Shown here one piece after another: positions 15,951 through 23,305 of a stretch of 23,659 nt of DNA. Source of the DNA: a virus; the IMG/VR virus record IMGVR_UViG_3300021197_000410, positions 1 through 23,659 of that record. One strand, 5' to 3'. The notes beneath the pieces are model-generated. The model made no database searches. It saw only the letters and a list, made by a program, of their open reading frames with translations, and was not told where the DNA came from. Within the stretch, counting starts at the first letter, position 1. Each line of letters begins with the position of its first letter. Both the position numbers and the translations under genes were made by a program.

Positions 15951-16838
15951 TTATTCTAGCTCCTCAACTTCTACGATACTGTTGACAAGTTCCTTATCCC
16001 GGTCAGACATAAAGTCCTCGCTACTTGAAGGATTGTTCTTCTCGTACTCACTCATCACCCAGCGGTTAGTCCCTTCGATGATGTCCTTGAAGAGTTCCGC
16101 CGTAGGCTTGTCCTTCTCAGACAAATCAACACGTTCTCCGATAGCGACAACCGGCCTGAAGTAAGATTCCCCTGAGTCTCCCAGTTTCTCTTTCTTATGT
16201 GAGAAATAAAACGTATTACAGATCGGGGGAATATTACGAGAGGCAAGAGATGTGGCCGCAGTCTTGATTTCTTTGATGCTCCGACTGTTAGTCATATCGA
16301 AGACTACAGGGATGTCCGTGTACTCTTCCTTTGAAAGCGCATTACCTTCCGCGTCAGTAGGATTGTCGAGAGTAGCTAAGCCATAGTTTACATAGACACG
16401 TCGAACACTTGAGATCTTATCCCGAACAGACTTAGGCAAGGCAGACATATCTTCGATGTAGCCACTGGGTCGGCCTAGATTAAAACCACCTGTAGTATCT
16501 TTCAGATCTTGACCCAGCTTAGTAGAGAGAACAGTTTTCTGAGAGACACGCTTGTCATTATCCCAGACGGTATACTGCCAGCGAAACGCAAAAGGCCGGA
16601 AGGTTACAGTCTCACTAAAGACATCCGGTGTATTCTTGTCGATAGTAAGTTTATATGAACCTGCTTTGATAACAGGTTTTCGTAGCGCATCGCCATCAAT
16701 GATGATCTCTTTTTCAATAGCGGTCTGCGACATCTTCAGACGCGCAAGACTTACTCGATCACTAGGCGTTGAATCAATGCCCATAAAATCCGCAATGTCA
16801 GCGATGCCCAGATCACTTAGTGTTACTTCTGTGCTCAT
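15951..16838 (-). CDS. Acidic-tailed protein, possible ssDNA-binding protein
   Basis: 295 residues that I do not recognise by family. The central part (about 55-240) is rich in beta-like stretches with aromatic and basic residues (KLTIDKN, TVTFRPFAFRWQYTVWDN, RVYVNYGLA, IPVVFDMTNS). The C-terminus is very acidic and ends VNSIVEVEELE. A beta domain with an acidic tail, placed between DNA polymerase and the recombination nucleases, is the arrangement of T7 gp2.5, so an ssDNA-binding role is a reasonable hypothesis without direct motif support. The start has AAAGGAA about 9 bases upstream. The 45-base gap before it is one of the longer ones in the leftward block. Confidence 0.55.
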   Translation of the reverse strand: MSTEVTLSDLGIADIADFMGIDSTPSDRVSLARLKMSQTAIEKEIIIDGDALRKPVIKAGSYKLTIDKNTPDVFSETVTFRPFAFRWQYTVWDNDKRVSQKTVLSTKLGQDLKDTTGGFNLGRPSGYIEDMSALPKSVRDKISSVRRVYVNYGLATLDNPTDAEGNALSKEEYTDIPVVFDMTNSRSIKEIKTAATSLASRNIPPICNTFYFSHKKEKLGDSGESYFRPVVAIGERVDLSEKDKPTAELFKDIIEGTNRWVMSEYEKNNPSSSEDFMSDRDKELVNSIVEVEELE

Positions 16839-16883
16839 GTAAGTTCCTTTCTGAGCGATAGATAAAGAGGCTTAGTTATATTC

Positions 16884-18935
16884 CTAAACGTCTTTTGTGT
16901 CAAGCCAATTAGGCCCTATCTTAGCTTCTAAAAGTAGAGGTACATTCATCTCTACGCCGTAAGCTTCTTGTATGATGTTATTCAAGTTTCCATTTAGGTT
17001 CTCCACCACTTGTATTACGCCCTGCGTCTCATCAGGATGAACATCAGCGACCAATGAGTCATGCACTGTGTTGACCAGACAGGATTGCATCCCTGCAATA
17101 CGCTTCTCAAACTCTGTAAGAACAACAGGTACGATGTCACCTGTAGCGAAACCTTGAACAGGATAGTTCTTGATCTGCGTGAAATGGCTAGGCGTACCGT
17201 TTGCTCTACGCATAACATGCGGGAAAGCATACTGCCTACCGCTTACGTTGGTCACCTTATTGAAACGCAATGCCTCGCTGGCTAGTTCGTTATGCCATGC
17301 TGCAATACCCTTATACTTCTCGACAAAGTGCGTGTAGTAGGCGGCTTCTGCTCTGGATCTTCCGTATCCTGTAGCCCCAAACAGAGGTGCAAACGTATGT
17401 GCCTTAGCCTCCTGCCTGTTCGTCGCCTGACCTGCATCGGAGATAACATTAGCAGTGTAACTGTGTACGTCGAAGCCTGTTTCAATCTCCTTCATTGCAA
17501 CCTTGTCCTGCGCTAAGAATGCAGCAACACGAAACTCTAGCTGTGCAAAGTCAGCCTCCAAGACCTGACCGCCTTCCCAACGAGACACAAAGACACGCTT
17601 CACAGGAAACGTATTACCCCGTGGCATGTTCTGCATGTTGGGGTTGCGACCTGAGAAGCGCCCTGTTGCCGTGATGTGCTGCGTAAGACCTACATGCAGG
17701 AAGCCGTCCGTTTTAGTAAACACCCTGATGCCATCAACAAAGCTAGACAAGTAGCTGCTCACAGCTGACAGCCTCTTCAAGTTAGACAGGAACGAGACAG
17801 CAGTATCCATGTTATTAGTGCGGGCTGTGGCGATCAGGGAATCCAGCCTATCTTTACCTGTACCAAAACCATTTGCAGTTACCCAAGCGGCAGACGGCGC
17901 AGCAAAACCTAAACCTGCCCGTTCGCTTAACTCCTCCAGCTGATACCCACGGGCCAAACAATCCTTACACTTGTTAGGTCGAGCATACTGTGAACCATCC
18001 TTCTTTGTTTTATATACCTTCCCTTCTCCTCCACACGTAGGGCAGGTAAAGCATCGCGTTTTCTTCAGCAGAATAGAGTTCGCGTCTACTGCATCCTTGA
18101 ACTCTTTCTTTGTATCAACACCATCGAACTGCGCTTCCCACGTAGACTTATCTTTTACGCGACGTGAGAAGATAACATGCGACATCTGCTCAGGCGAGTT
18201 GAGGTTGATCGGCGTGTCGCCCATAAGACTGCGCACTTCTTTCTGTAGCGTAGCCTCAAGCGCAGCCTTCTCTTCCTCAAACTCCCTTCCGACTTTATCT
18301 AGTTCGTCCTTATCAACGGCGAAGCCTGACATGTACATTCGGGTGAGGGTTTTGGTTGCGGTAAAGGTGCTTGCTTTAACGGCTTCAAGGGAAGCACTTG
18401 CACTGTCGGCAAAGTCTCGTTCGATGCTGAGGTACAACTCGCCAGTAGTGCGCAGGTCAGCACGAAGATAGTGGCACAACTCTTGTAGGGGTATTTCATC
18501 TGTATTGTATCCTTCCTTGAAGTAACGCTTCAGCGTATCATCTTTCTGTACAGACAACCTGCGCCTCTCAGCACAGGCTGCTAGGGATAGAGGCTCTTTC
18601 TGGCCCCGCAACAATAGGTACTCAGCAAGCATGGTATCATATATGTTACCATCGTACGTAAAACCACAAGCCCACAGCCACGCTAGATCGTGCTGCAAGT
18701 TGTGACCTATGAGCAGGCTAGTCTTGTTGAGCATTGCTTGAACGAATGCCGAGCCGGTGGCGTCTGTATCTTTAGAGTCCCGGTGATCCAGCGTTATGAT
18801 GTGTGTCTCTTTGTTAGCATCCTGAACATCAAGCATACCTACCTGAACCAGTTTGTTCCCCTGCTCGAAGGGGTCCATGTGGTTCTTACCACCTCGCTGT
18901 GTGGTTGTGTTCTCGACGTCTAGAACTAACTTCAT
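16884..18935 (-). CDS. Family A DNA polymerase with 3'-5' exonuclease and DnaJ-like zinc insert
   Basis: 683 residues from the ATG at 18935, which overlaps the TGA of the small gene before it (ATGA); an upstream in-frame start at 18956 is less likely. Exonuclease motifs are LDVEN (Asp6, Glu8), GHNLQHDLAWL and YDTMLAEYLL. Residues 295-330 are the zinc-knuckle insert. Polymerase motif A is ADFAQLEFR (Asp462), motif B is RQEAKAHTFAPLFG (Arg507, Lys511, Phe515, Phe519) and motif C is VHDSL (His625, Asp626). By alignment with E. coli Pol I, the 762 position is Phe and the Tyr766 position is Phe; motif C has HDS in place of HDE. The enzyme replicates the phage genome. The domain order with a DnaJ-like insert is known from HMO-2011-type phages. 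Confidence 0.95.
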   Translation of the reverse strand: MKLVLDVENTTTQRGGKNHMDPFEQGNKLVQVGMLDVQDANKETHIITLDHRDSKDTDATGSAFVQAMLNKTSLLIGHNLQHDLAWLWACGFTYDGNIYDTMLAEYLLLRGQKEPLSLAACAERRRLSVQKDDTLKRYFKEGYNTDEIPLQELCHYLRADLRTTGELYLSIERDFADSASASLEAVKASTFTATKTLTRMYMSGFAVDKDELDKVGREFEEEKAALEATLQKEVRSLMGDTPINLNSPEQMSHVIFSRRVKDKSTWEAQFDGVDTKKEFKDAVDANSILLKKTRCFTCPTCGGEGKVYKTKKDGSQYARPNKCKDCLARGYQLEELSERAGLGFAAPSAAWVTANGFGTGKDRLDSLIATARTNNMDTAVSFLSNLKRLSAVSSYLSSFVDGIRVFTKTDGFLHVGLTQHITATGRFSGRNPNMQNMPRGNTFPVKRVFVSRWEGGQVLEADFAQLEFRVAAFLAQDKVAMKEIETGFDVHSYTANVISDAGQATNRQEAKAHTFAPLFGATGYGRSRAEAAYYTHFVEKYKGIAAWHNELASEALRFNKVTNVSGRQYAFPHVMRRANGTPSHFTQIKNYPVQGFATGDIVPVVLTEFEKRIAGMQSCLVNTVHDSLVADVHPDETQGVIQVVENLNGNLNNIIQEAYGVEMNVPLLLEAKIGPNWLDTKDV
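17946..18053 (-). other. DnaJ-like zinc-knuckle insert in DNA polymerase
   Basis: Residues 295-330 of the polymerase contain C-x2-C-P-T-C-G-G-E-G (Cys295, Cys298, Cys301) and, 21 residues on, C-K-D-C-L-A-R-G (Cys323, Cys326). The CxxCxGxG and CxxCxxxG forms are those of the DnaJ central domain, which binds zinc through paired CxxC motifs. The insert lies between the exonuclease part and the polymerase palm. Its role is unknown; DNA or partner binding is possible. Confidence 0.85.
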
Positions 18936-19084
18936 TTGCCTTTGCCCGGATGCCATTCGATATGCGTCTTAAGGGATGATCGCATCTCCTTCATGATAAG
19001 GTCAAGTTCCTTAAGACGCTTGTCCATCTGTTTAATTTTATCTTCCAGATCGACGACCCGGTTCTCTAACATGTGCATGTGCAT
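18932..19084 (-). CDS. 50-residue coiled-coil protein upstream of DNA polymerase
   Basis: A short gene that fits the operon exactly. AAGGAG (minus strand, 19094-19099) is 9 bases before the ATG at 19084, and its TGA overlaps the ATG of DNA polymerase. It starts MHMHMLENRV; the ATG at 19078 or 19072 could also be used. The middle is a heptad-like, highly charged helix (VVDLEDKIKQMDKRLKELDL), and it ends IEWHPGKGK. No family is recognised. The good ribosome site, the coupling to polymerase and the clean amphipathic helix make it very probably real. It may be a polymerase or helicase accessory peptide, or may serve mainly to couple translation. Confidence 0.75.
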   Translation of the reverse strand: MHMHMLENRVVDLEDKIKQMDKRLKELDLIMKEMRSSLKTHIEWHPGKGK

Positions 19085-19093
19085 AGTTCATCG

Positions 19094-19099
19094 CTCCTT
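19094..19099 (-). promoter_or_regulatory. Ribosome binding site for the 50-aa coiled-coil gene
   Basis: AAGGAG lies in the short gap after the helicase stop, 9 bases before the ATG at 19084. It supports this small gene and sets the start of the coupled pair with DNA polymerase, which itself lacks a separate strong site. Confidence 0.7.
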
Positions 19100-19111
19100 C
19101 TGTTGTACATA

Positions 19112-20341
19112 TCAAGAGGTATATAGGCTCCTGTCTCCATCAAGATCACAATGCAGCACACCATGCCAGCCACCCTTTAGTTTGTTCTTTGCGATGTTCA
19201 GGTGGCGTTGCGTGTCTTGTTCATCAGCACCCTCTACCTGTGGGTTCTTAGAGATGAGTACCATCAAGTCAGACTCAGCTGCCTTACCTGTCTTACTGCC
19301 TTCCATCATTGATTGATCTAAGAACACCTTACCCTCTGCTGCTGCAGATAGCTGAGACATCCAGACTACAGCACACTTGTACTGCTTTGCAATATTACGT
19401 GCATAGATAGAAGCATCCTTCAAGTATACATCTGTCTTGTCAGACGTCTTACTAGAGAACTTATCGCCCATATCTAGAATAACAATGTCTGGTTTCTCGT
19501 GCTTTACTACCGCCTCTACCCAAGAAAGGTTTTTGTTAGTGCTGTCTTTGATCCTGACATTTTGTTTTACTGTATCGTACCTTTCCGCTGCTAGGCTTAC
19601 GTTACTGTGTACCTCATCCATCGTCATGTTAGTAGCGGCACTAAGATACCTAGCACCTACACGCTCGTAGCTTTCTTCATTACACAAGACGATACACTTA
19701 GCACCCTGATGCGCGAACCCGTCTGGCCCTGCAATCAGGGAGGCGTGAAAGGATGTCTTACCTGTGTTAGGTCTTGCGCCTACCATGATAAGATGCCCAC
19801 CACTGACGCCCTCAATCTTCCTACGAAGCGATGGTATATTGAACTTCCACTGAGACTCCTGCTTGTTAGCAGCCATCAGAGTTTCAATAGAGATATCATC
19901 CCAGTCTACACGTATGCTAGGCGTGAAGTCATTCTTATAGTCGTCTAGCAAACGACGCAAAGGTTCCAGACTTTCTTCTTCCCCGTTCACGAACGAGAAA
20001 CCCATCTGCGCTACCTGCTCGCCAACATACTGTTGAAACAAAGAGCTGAGTGCATCCTCTGCGATCTCGCCGTGGATCGCCTTAGTCGATTGCATCTTCC
20101 TGAACAGATCATCATACGAGACTTTGGTCGCAGTCGTCATCGTCTTATTGGTTGCGTGAAACACAGCCTGTAGATCTTCTGTCGTTAGATCCGCCTTGTA
20201 CTTCTCCATTGCTAAGTCGAGGCAGTCCTTGATCTTACGAACATCCTTCGAAAAGATTTCAGGTGGGCAACGCAGGCCTCTGTTCTTCTCGTAGAAATCT
20301 TTGTTGAGCAAGGCTTTCAATAAGCCTAGTTCCATTGTCAT
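19112..20341 (-). CDS. DnaB-like replicative helicase
   Basis: 409 residues. The first 150 residues are helical with no recognised primase elements. The RecA-like ATPase core follows: Walker A GARPNTGKTS at 188-197, the catalytic Glu pair in CNEESYERVGAR (222-223), Walker B DIVILDMGDK (Asp290), and WMSQLS with Gln330 as the motif H3 glutamine. The C-terminal part (HLNIAKNKLKGG) matches the end of DnaB-type cores. It would unwind the template ahead of the polymerase as a hexamer. Primase is a separate gene here, whereas T7 gp4 fuses both. The start has AAAGGAGA 6 bases upstream, and the gene precedes the small coiled-coil gene and the polymerase. Confidence 0.9.
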   Translation of the reverse strand: MTMELGLLKALLNKDFYEKNRGLRCPPEIFSKDVRKIKDCLDLAMEKYKADLTTEDLQAVFHATNKTMTTATKVSYDDLFRKMQSTKAIHGEIAEDALSSLFQQYVGEQVAQMGFSFVNGEEESLEPLRRLLDDYKNDFTPSIRVDWDDISIETLMAANKQESQWKFNIPSLRRKIEGVSGGHLIMVGARPNTGKTSFHASLIAGPDGFAHQGAKCIVLCNEESYERVGARYLSAATNMTMDEVHSNVSLAAERYDTVKQNVRIKDSTNKNLSWVEAVVKHEKPDIVILDMGDKFSSKTSDKTDVYLKDASIYARNIAKQYKCAVVWMSQLSAAAEGKVFLDQSMMEGSKTGKAAESDLMVLISKNPQVEGADEQDTQRHLNIAKNKLKGGWHGVLHCDLDGDRSLYTS

Positions 20342-20372
20342 GTTAGTCTCTCCTTTCTTTTAAGCTTAATAA

Positions 20373-20687
20373 TTATTTCTCTGCACGTATCTCCGGCAAA
20401 CTATTCACGAGACCTTTATCCATACGATCTGCAATCTCGTACCCGATACCGGCGTAGCCACAGATGTCTACATACGAGTCACGGTGCAGCGGCATGTGTG
20501 CTAGACGTGCCATCTTCACAGACAACAGAATCATAGCCATGTCATGCGCTGTTATACTACTGCCAGAGTAAGCGTTGTAGATATCAGCAGCCCTCTTGTG
20601 CATCTCAAAGGGGTCTCCATATTCGTGGCAACGATCCCCTTCAATCAGGGCTGCGGCCTCCGTCGGAACACGTCCTCGTTCTGTCAT
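20373..20687 (-). CDS. DUF6378-like phage protein
   Basis: 104 residues. The sequence carries the pattern I associate with DUF6378: EAAALIEGDRCHEYGDPF, then ITAHDMAMILLSVKMARL, then HRDSYVDICGYAGIGYEI. Such proteins are common in phages of alphaproteobacteria, with no settled function. The conserved Asp and His residues in helices are reminiscent of MazG/HD-like all-alpha nucleotide enzymes, but that is speculation. I choose the ATG at 20687, which has AGAGGA 8 bases upstream. A TTG at 20756 would add 23 residues with a poor site. It lies between primase and helicase. Confidence 0.75.
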   Translation of the reverse strand: MTERGRVPTEAAALIEGDRCHEYGDPFEMHKRAADIYNAYSGSSITAHDMAMILLSVKMARLAHMPLHRDSYVDICGYAGIGYEIADRMDKGLVNSLPEIRAEK

Positions 20688-20765
20688 GATTGTTATCCTC
20701 TTCGGTTTGCTGGGTGCGGAGCGTGGGTTGTTAGCAAAAAACGTCCGCGTCTTCAAGTCTTTCTT

Positions 20766-21578
20766 TTACTTGCTATGCAAGCATTTGTTCTTGATAGTTT
20801 CTATATCATTAGTTCGTCTGTACTTCGGATCGTCCTCCAAGCAGATTGCGATGGTCGGCAGGCCAGTCCACAGTGCGATCTCTCTGCGGTACTGGATAGT
20901 CTTATTCAGCGCATCAGGATCAAGCGCCACCAGAACACGGGAGTACTCTCCTATGTATTCCATATGCTTTGCGTTAAGCGATGTACCTAAGATCGCCATA
21001 CTAGTGACATCCTGTATTTCTTGTGCAGCTATGATAGCTGACAGGACATCCTCTACTATCAGTAAGGTCTTGCCTGACCCAGAGAAGTAGGCGGGTGCCT
21101 GTCCTGTGTATCTGTACCACTTAGGCATTTTACCTTTCAGCGATCTACCTATAGCGTCTATGATCCTGCCCTTCTTATAGATCGGGAATACACACCGTGA
21201 ATCCTTGACGTCATACATCAGGCCATACGCAGGGACTTTCCACTTATTCAGGAAACCATGAAAGTCTTTCATCTCCGGCGTAGGCTGCACGACATACTGA
21301 GGTATCTCCATCGTAGGTATCTCAGTACGTACCACGTCCTGCTTTCCTCTCTTGCGCATTTGCATCTGTATATCTTTGGCTGTCAGACCAATGTTCACGG
21401 CACCCTTGATGCGACATGCTAACTTATAGCAGTTATATATGAAGCGCCCACTATCGTTGAACACAGTGAACGTATTGCTACCTCGACATACCGGACAAGT
21501 ACCCCGGTAGGTGCCGCCGGATTCGATGTTCAGGTCTTCGACGTGCTTAGTCAGGTTCATCTTCGTCATCATCATCAT
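20766..21578 (-). CDS. DNA primase (zinc finger + TOPRIM)
   Basis: 270 residues. The N-terminus holds a zinc-binding site CPVC at 28-31 with Cys50 and Cys55, of the kind that reads the primer template in T7 gp4. The TOPRIM catalytic core follows: LLIVEDVLSA (Glu176) and VLVALDPDALN (Asp220, Asp222). It lacks a helicase part, which is a separate gene downstream. It would lay RNA primers for lagging-strand synthesis. The start is ambiguous: four consecutive ATG codons at 21567-21578 and another at 21560 follow an AGAGG site at 21581-21585. The second or third ATG has the best spacing. It overlaps the recombinase gene by about 32 bases. Confidence 0.9.
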   Translation of the reverse strand: MMMMTKMNLTKHVEDLNIESGGTYRGTCPVCRGSNTFTVFNDSGRFIYNCYKLACRIKGAVNIGLTAKDIQMQMRKRGKQDVVRTEIPTMEIPQYVVQPTPEMKDFHGFLNKWKVPAYGLMYDVKDSRCVFPIYKKGRIIDAIGRSLKGKMPKWYRYTGQAPAYFSGSGKTLLIVEDVLSAIIAAQEIQDVTSMAILGTSLNAKHMEYIGEYSRVLVALDPDALNKTIQYRREIALWTGLPTIAICLEDDPKYRRTNDIETIKNKCLHSK

Positions 21579-22461
21579 TACCTCTTGCAGCTAGCGCCTT
21601 TGCAGCACCCCTGAATGTGTTGACCATGTAAGGTCGCAGACTAGTTGCACTCTTATGCCCTGTCACCTGCATGATGCCAATGATATCAACATCACCCTCC
21701 ATCATCTCTGTCACTGCTGTCCTGCGTAGGTCCATTGCAGTCAGAGTAGATGGCAGGTCCGCCGCTTCCAAGATCTCGTTAGTGATCCGAGATATGTCTG
21801 ACTTGTTGTATGGATAGTAGACAGTATTCTCAGCGGTAACACGGGGCGCAACGTACTTCTGGAACCCGAAGTCCTCCTTCTGTTTGTGTAACATACGGCA
21901 AAGGCTTTTGCCTATCGGTAGATGTACTGCAGCGCCACGCTTAGACTGCACGATATCCAGCCTGCACTCATCTAAGTTAACACTATCCCACGTCAGCAGA
22001 CGCATGTCGCCTACACGCTGACCCCACTCGTACGACATCTGCACGATCAGGCCCATGTTGCGCCAGTTCCACGAGTCGTATGCTGTTTCAAGAAACTGCT
22101 TCACCTGATCCCGCTGCCACATCACACGGCGAGGCTGCGTAGAAAGGGTTCGCACGAGCGAGATCGGATTGTGATCCGCCATACCTGTACGCATTCCGTA
22201 CTTCCAAGCTGCACTGACACACGCCTTGCGATAGTTAGCAGACCGAACACCGGACGTCAGCCAGTTCTCGTATGCCGTGATCGCGTGACGCACCTCTAGC
22301 TTGTTTGCACGATAGTTACCAAAGTGTTTGTTGTGTTCGATAGGTGTGCTGCCTGCCTTGCGTAGGTGGGTCTCGTAGTCCTTCTGCGTACCACCCTTCA
22401 AACGTGCAAAGTCTGGGCTGTGCAGGTACGCATCGAATATCTTTCCAACTGTGTGTCGCAT
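21547..22461 (-). CDS. int: Tyrosine recombinase / integrase
   Basis: 304 residues. An N-terminal SAM-like core-binding domain (about 5-105) is followed by the catalytic domain: Arg149 in WGQRVGDMRLLTW, Lys174 in VQSKRGAA, Arg246 in TAMDLRRTAVTEM, His269 in TGHKS and Tyr278 in LRPYMVNTF. The usual box II His of HxLRR is Met243 here. The C-terminus is a short Asp/Glu run (GNDDDDEDEPD). It would integrate the phage genome or resolve multimers. It sits inside the replication operon between thyX and primase, with no visible attachment site beside it, which is unlike a classic lysogeny module. GGAGAGG precedes the ATG closely. Confidence 0.9.
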   Translation of the reverse strand: MRHTVGKIFDAYLHSPDFARLKGGTQKDYETHLRKAGSTPIEHNKHFGNYRANKLEVRHAITAYENWLTSGVRSANYRKACVSAAWKYGMRTGMADHNPISLVRTLSTQPRRVMWQRDQVKQFLETAYDSWNWRNMGLIVQMSYEWGQRVGDMRLLTWDSVNLDECRLDIVQSKRGAAVHLPIGKSLCRMLHKQKEDFGFQKYVAPRVTAENTVYYPYNKSDISRITNEILEAADLPSTLTAMDLRRTAVTEMMEGDVDIIGIMQVTGHKSATSLRPYMVNTFRGAAKALAARGNDDDDEDEPD

Positions 22462-22476
22462 GTCCTCTCCATGTAC

Positions 22477-22486
22477 ATCATATGAT
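22477..22486. promoter_or_regulatory. 10-base palindrome before the recombinase gene
   Basis: ATCATATGAT is a perfect 10-base palindrome in the 37-base gap between thyX and the recombinase gene, about 15 bases before the recombinase ATG. It could be an operator half-site pair or a recombinase core, or chance. No flanking symmetry extends it. Confidence 0.25.
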
Positions 22487-22498
22487 TAGTCTACCGTA

Positions 22499-23305
22499 TC
22501 ACGCTGCTCCCAAAGATTGTAGGACTTCCGCTGCAATGCTGCGGATGTATCCGTTAGTGCTCGCTCCAACCTCGCCCTTGATCTCATGAAGTGCATCAAT
22601 CGCGTAGGCAAGGTCTCTCTCTAAAGTCGCGACACGATTTAGCGGGTGCCAATCATCCAGCGCAGCCCAACTTACAGGGAAAAAGCTCTCCATCCATTCG
22701 GCAATCGCGTCTGCCACCTCCCGTGTCTCTGCCTGTGTATCAGACGCCTGTCGTAGCGCACACATGTCGTGGAATGCGTCGAGGCTACCGGACCAGTACC
22801 ACTCTGTCATCGTAGACTGTGGCAGTACCATGCGGGCCTGCTCTGGTGCTACTCCTTTCTCAAGCAAAATATCATAGAAGTCTAAGCTAGAGCCTGTCTC
22901 TACCATATACTCTGCCTGAAGATCGCCTACGTCCACGACCCCTTCTGACCCCTGCTTCTTGTCAGCGGATCGCCCACGCCACTCATCAGGTACGTAGAAC
23001 TCTGGTTGTTTGTCTACGTAGCGTCTGCTGATCTCGTTCCAGCGCAGGAACTTATGCTTCACGAGCTGACGTGCGACGAACACGGGGGCCTTGATATGGA
23101 AACTGGCAAACGAATGGCCGAAGGGCGACATGTGTCGGTGCTTGGCGAGGTACTTAATCAGCCTGTGATCCTTCGGCTTAAGCGTATCCATCTCACCACT
23201 GTGTACCGTAACGGGCCAGTCACTATCTTGGGCGAACGATACTCGCGCAGCATTAACTACCGACAGATCAGTACCCATATGATCGACGTATTCTACTTGC
23301 ATCAT
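22499..23305 (-). CDS. thyX: Flavin-dependent thymidylate synthase ThyX
   Basis: 268 residues. It methylates dUMP to dTMP using FAD, NADPH and methylenetetrahydrofolate. The ThyX signature RHR-x7-S appears in altered form as Lys83-His84-Lys85-x7-Ser93 (KHKFLRWNEISRRY), with the NE-x-SRRY part intact. The upstream HRHMSPFGH (56-64) and the C-terminal ARMVLPQSTMTEWYWSGSLDAFHDMCALR segment with conserved Arg and Gln also fit the family. The C-terminal 60 residues are an extension with a predicted coiled coil (RVATLERDLAYAIDALHEIKGE). The ATG has AGAGG 10 bases upstream and overlaps the stop of the small membrane gene. Confidence 0.93.
   Translation of the reverse strand: MMQVEYVDHMGTDLSVVNAARVSFAQDSDWPVTVHSGEMDTLKPKDHRLIKYLAKHRHMSPFGHSFASFHIKAPVFVARQLVKHKFLRWNEISRRYVDKQPEFYVPDEWRGRSADKKQGSEGVVDVGDLQAEYMVETGSSLDFYDILLEKGVAPEQARMVLPQSTMTEWYWSGSLDAFHDMCALRQASDTQAETREVADAIAEWMESFFPVSWAALDDWHPLNRVATLERDLAYAIDALHEIKGEVGASTNGYIRSIAAEVLQSLGAA

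Noticed and set aside
16839-16883. Promoter in the gap before the acidic-tailed protein
   Set aside because: AT-rich stretch with no convincing paired -35 and -10 elements; only the ribosome site is supportable.
17971-18471. 166-codon plus-strand ORF inside DNA polymerase
   Set aside because: Antisense shadow of the polymerase zinc-insert region; low-complexity Ser-rich translation and no operon context.
20688-20756. TTG-started N-terminal extension of the DUF6378-like protein
   Set aside because: Weak ribosome site and a Pro/Lys-rich segment unlike the family; the ATG at 20687 has AGAGGA at good spacing.
20544-21090. Two overlapping plus-strand ORFs across the primase and DUF6378-like genes
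   Set aside because: Both are antisense to well-supported genes and have no ribosome sites or recognisable motifs.
22462-22498. Attachment site or tRNA fragment next to the recombinase
   Set aside because: Only 37 bases are free and they show a 10-base palindrome but no tRNA-like sequence or repeated core.
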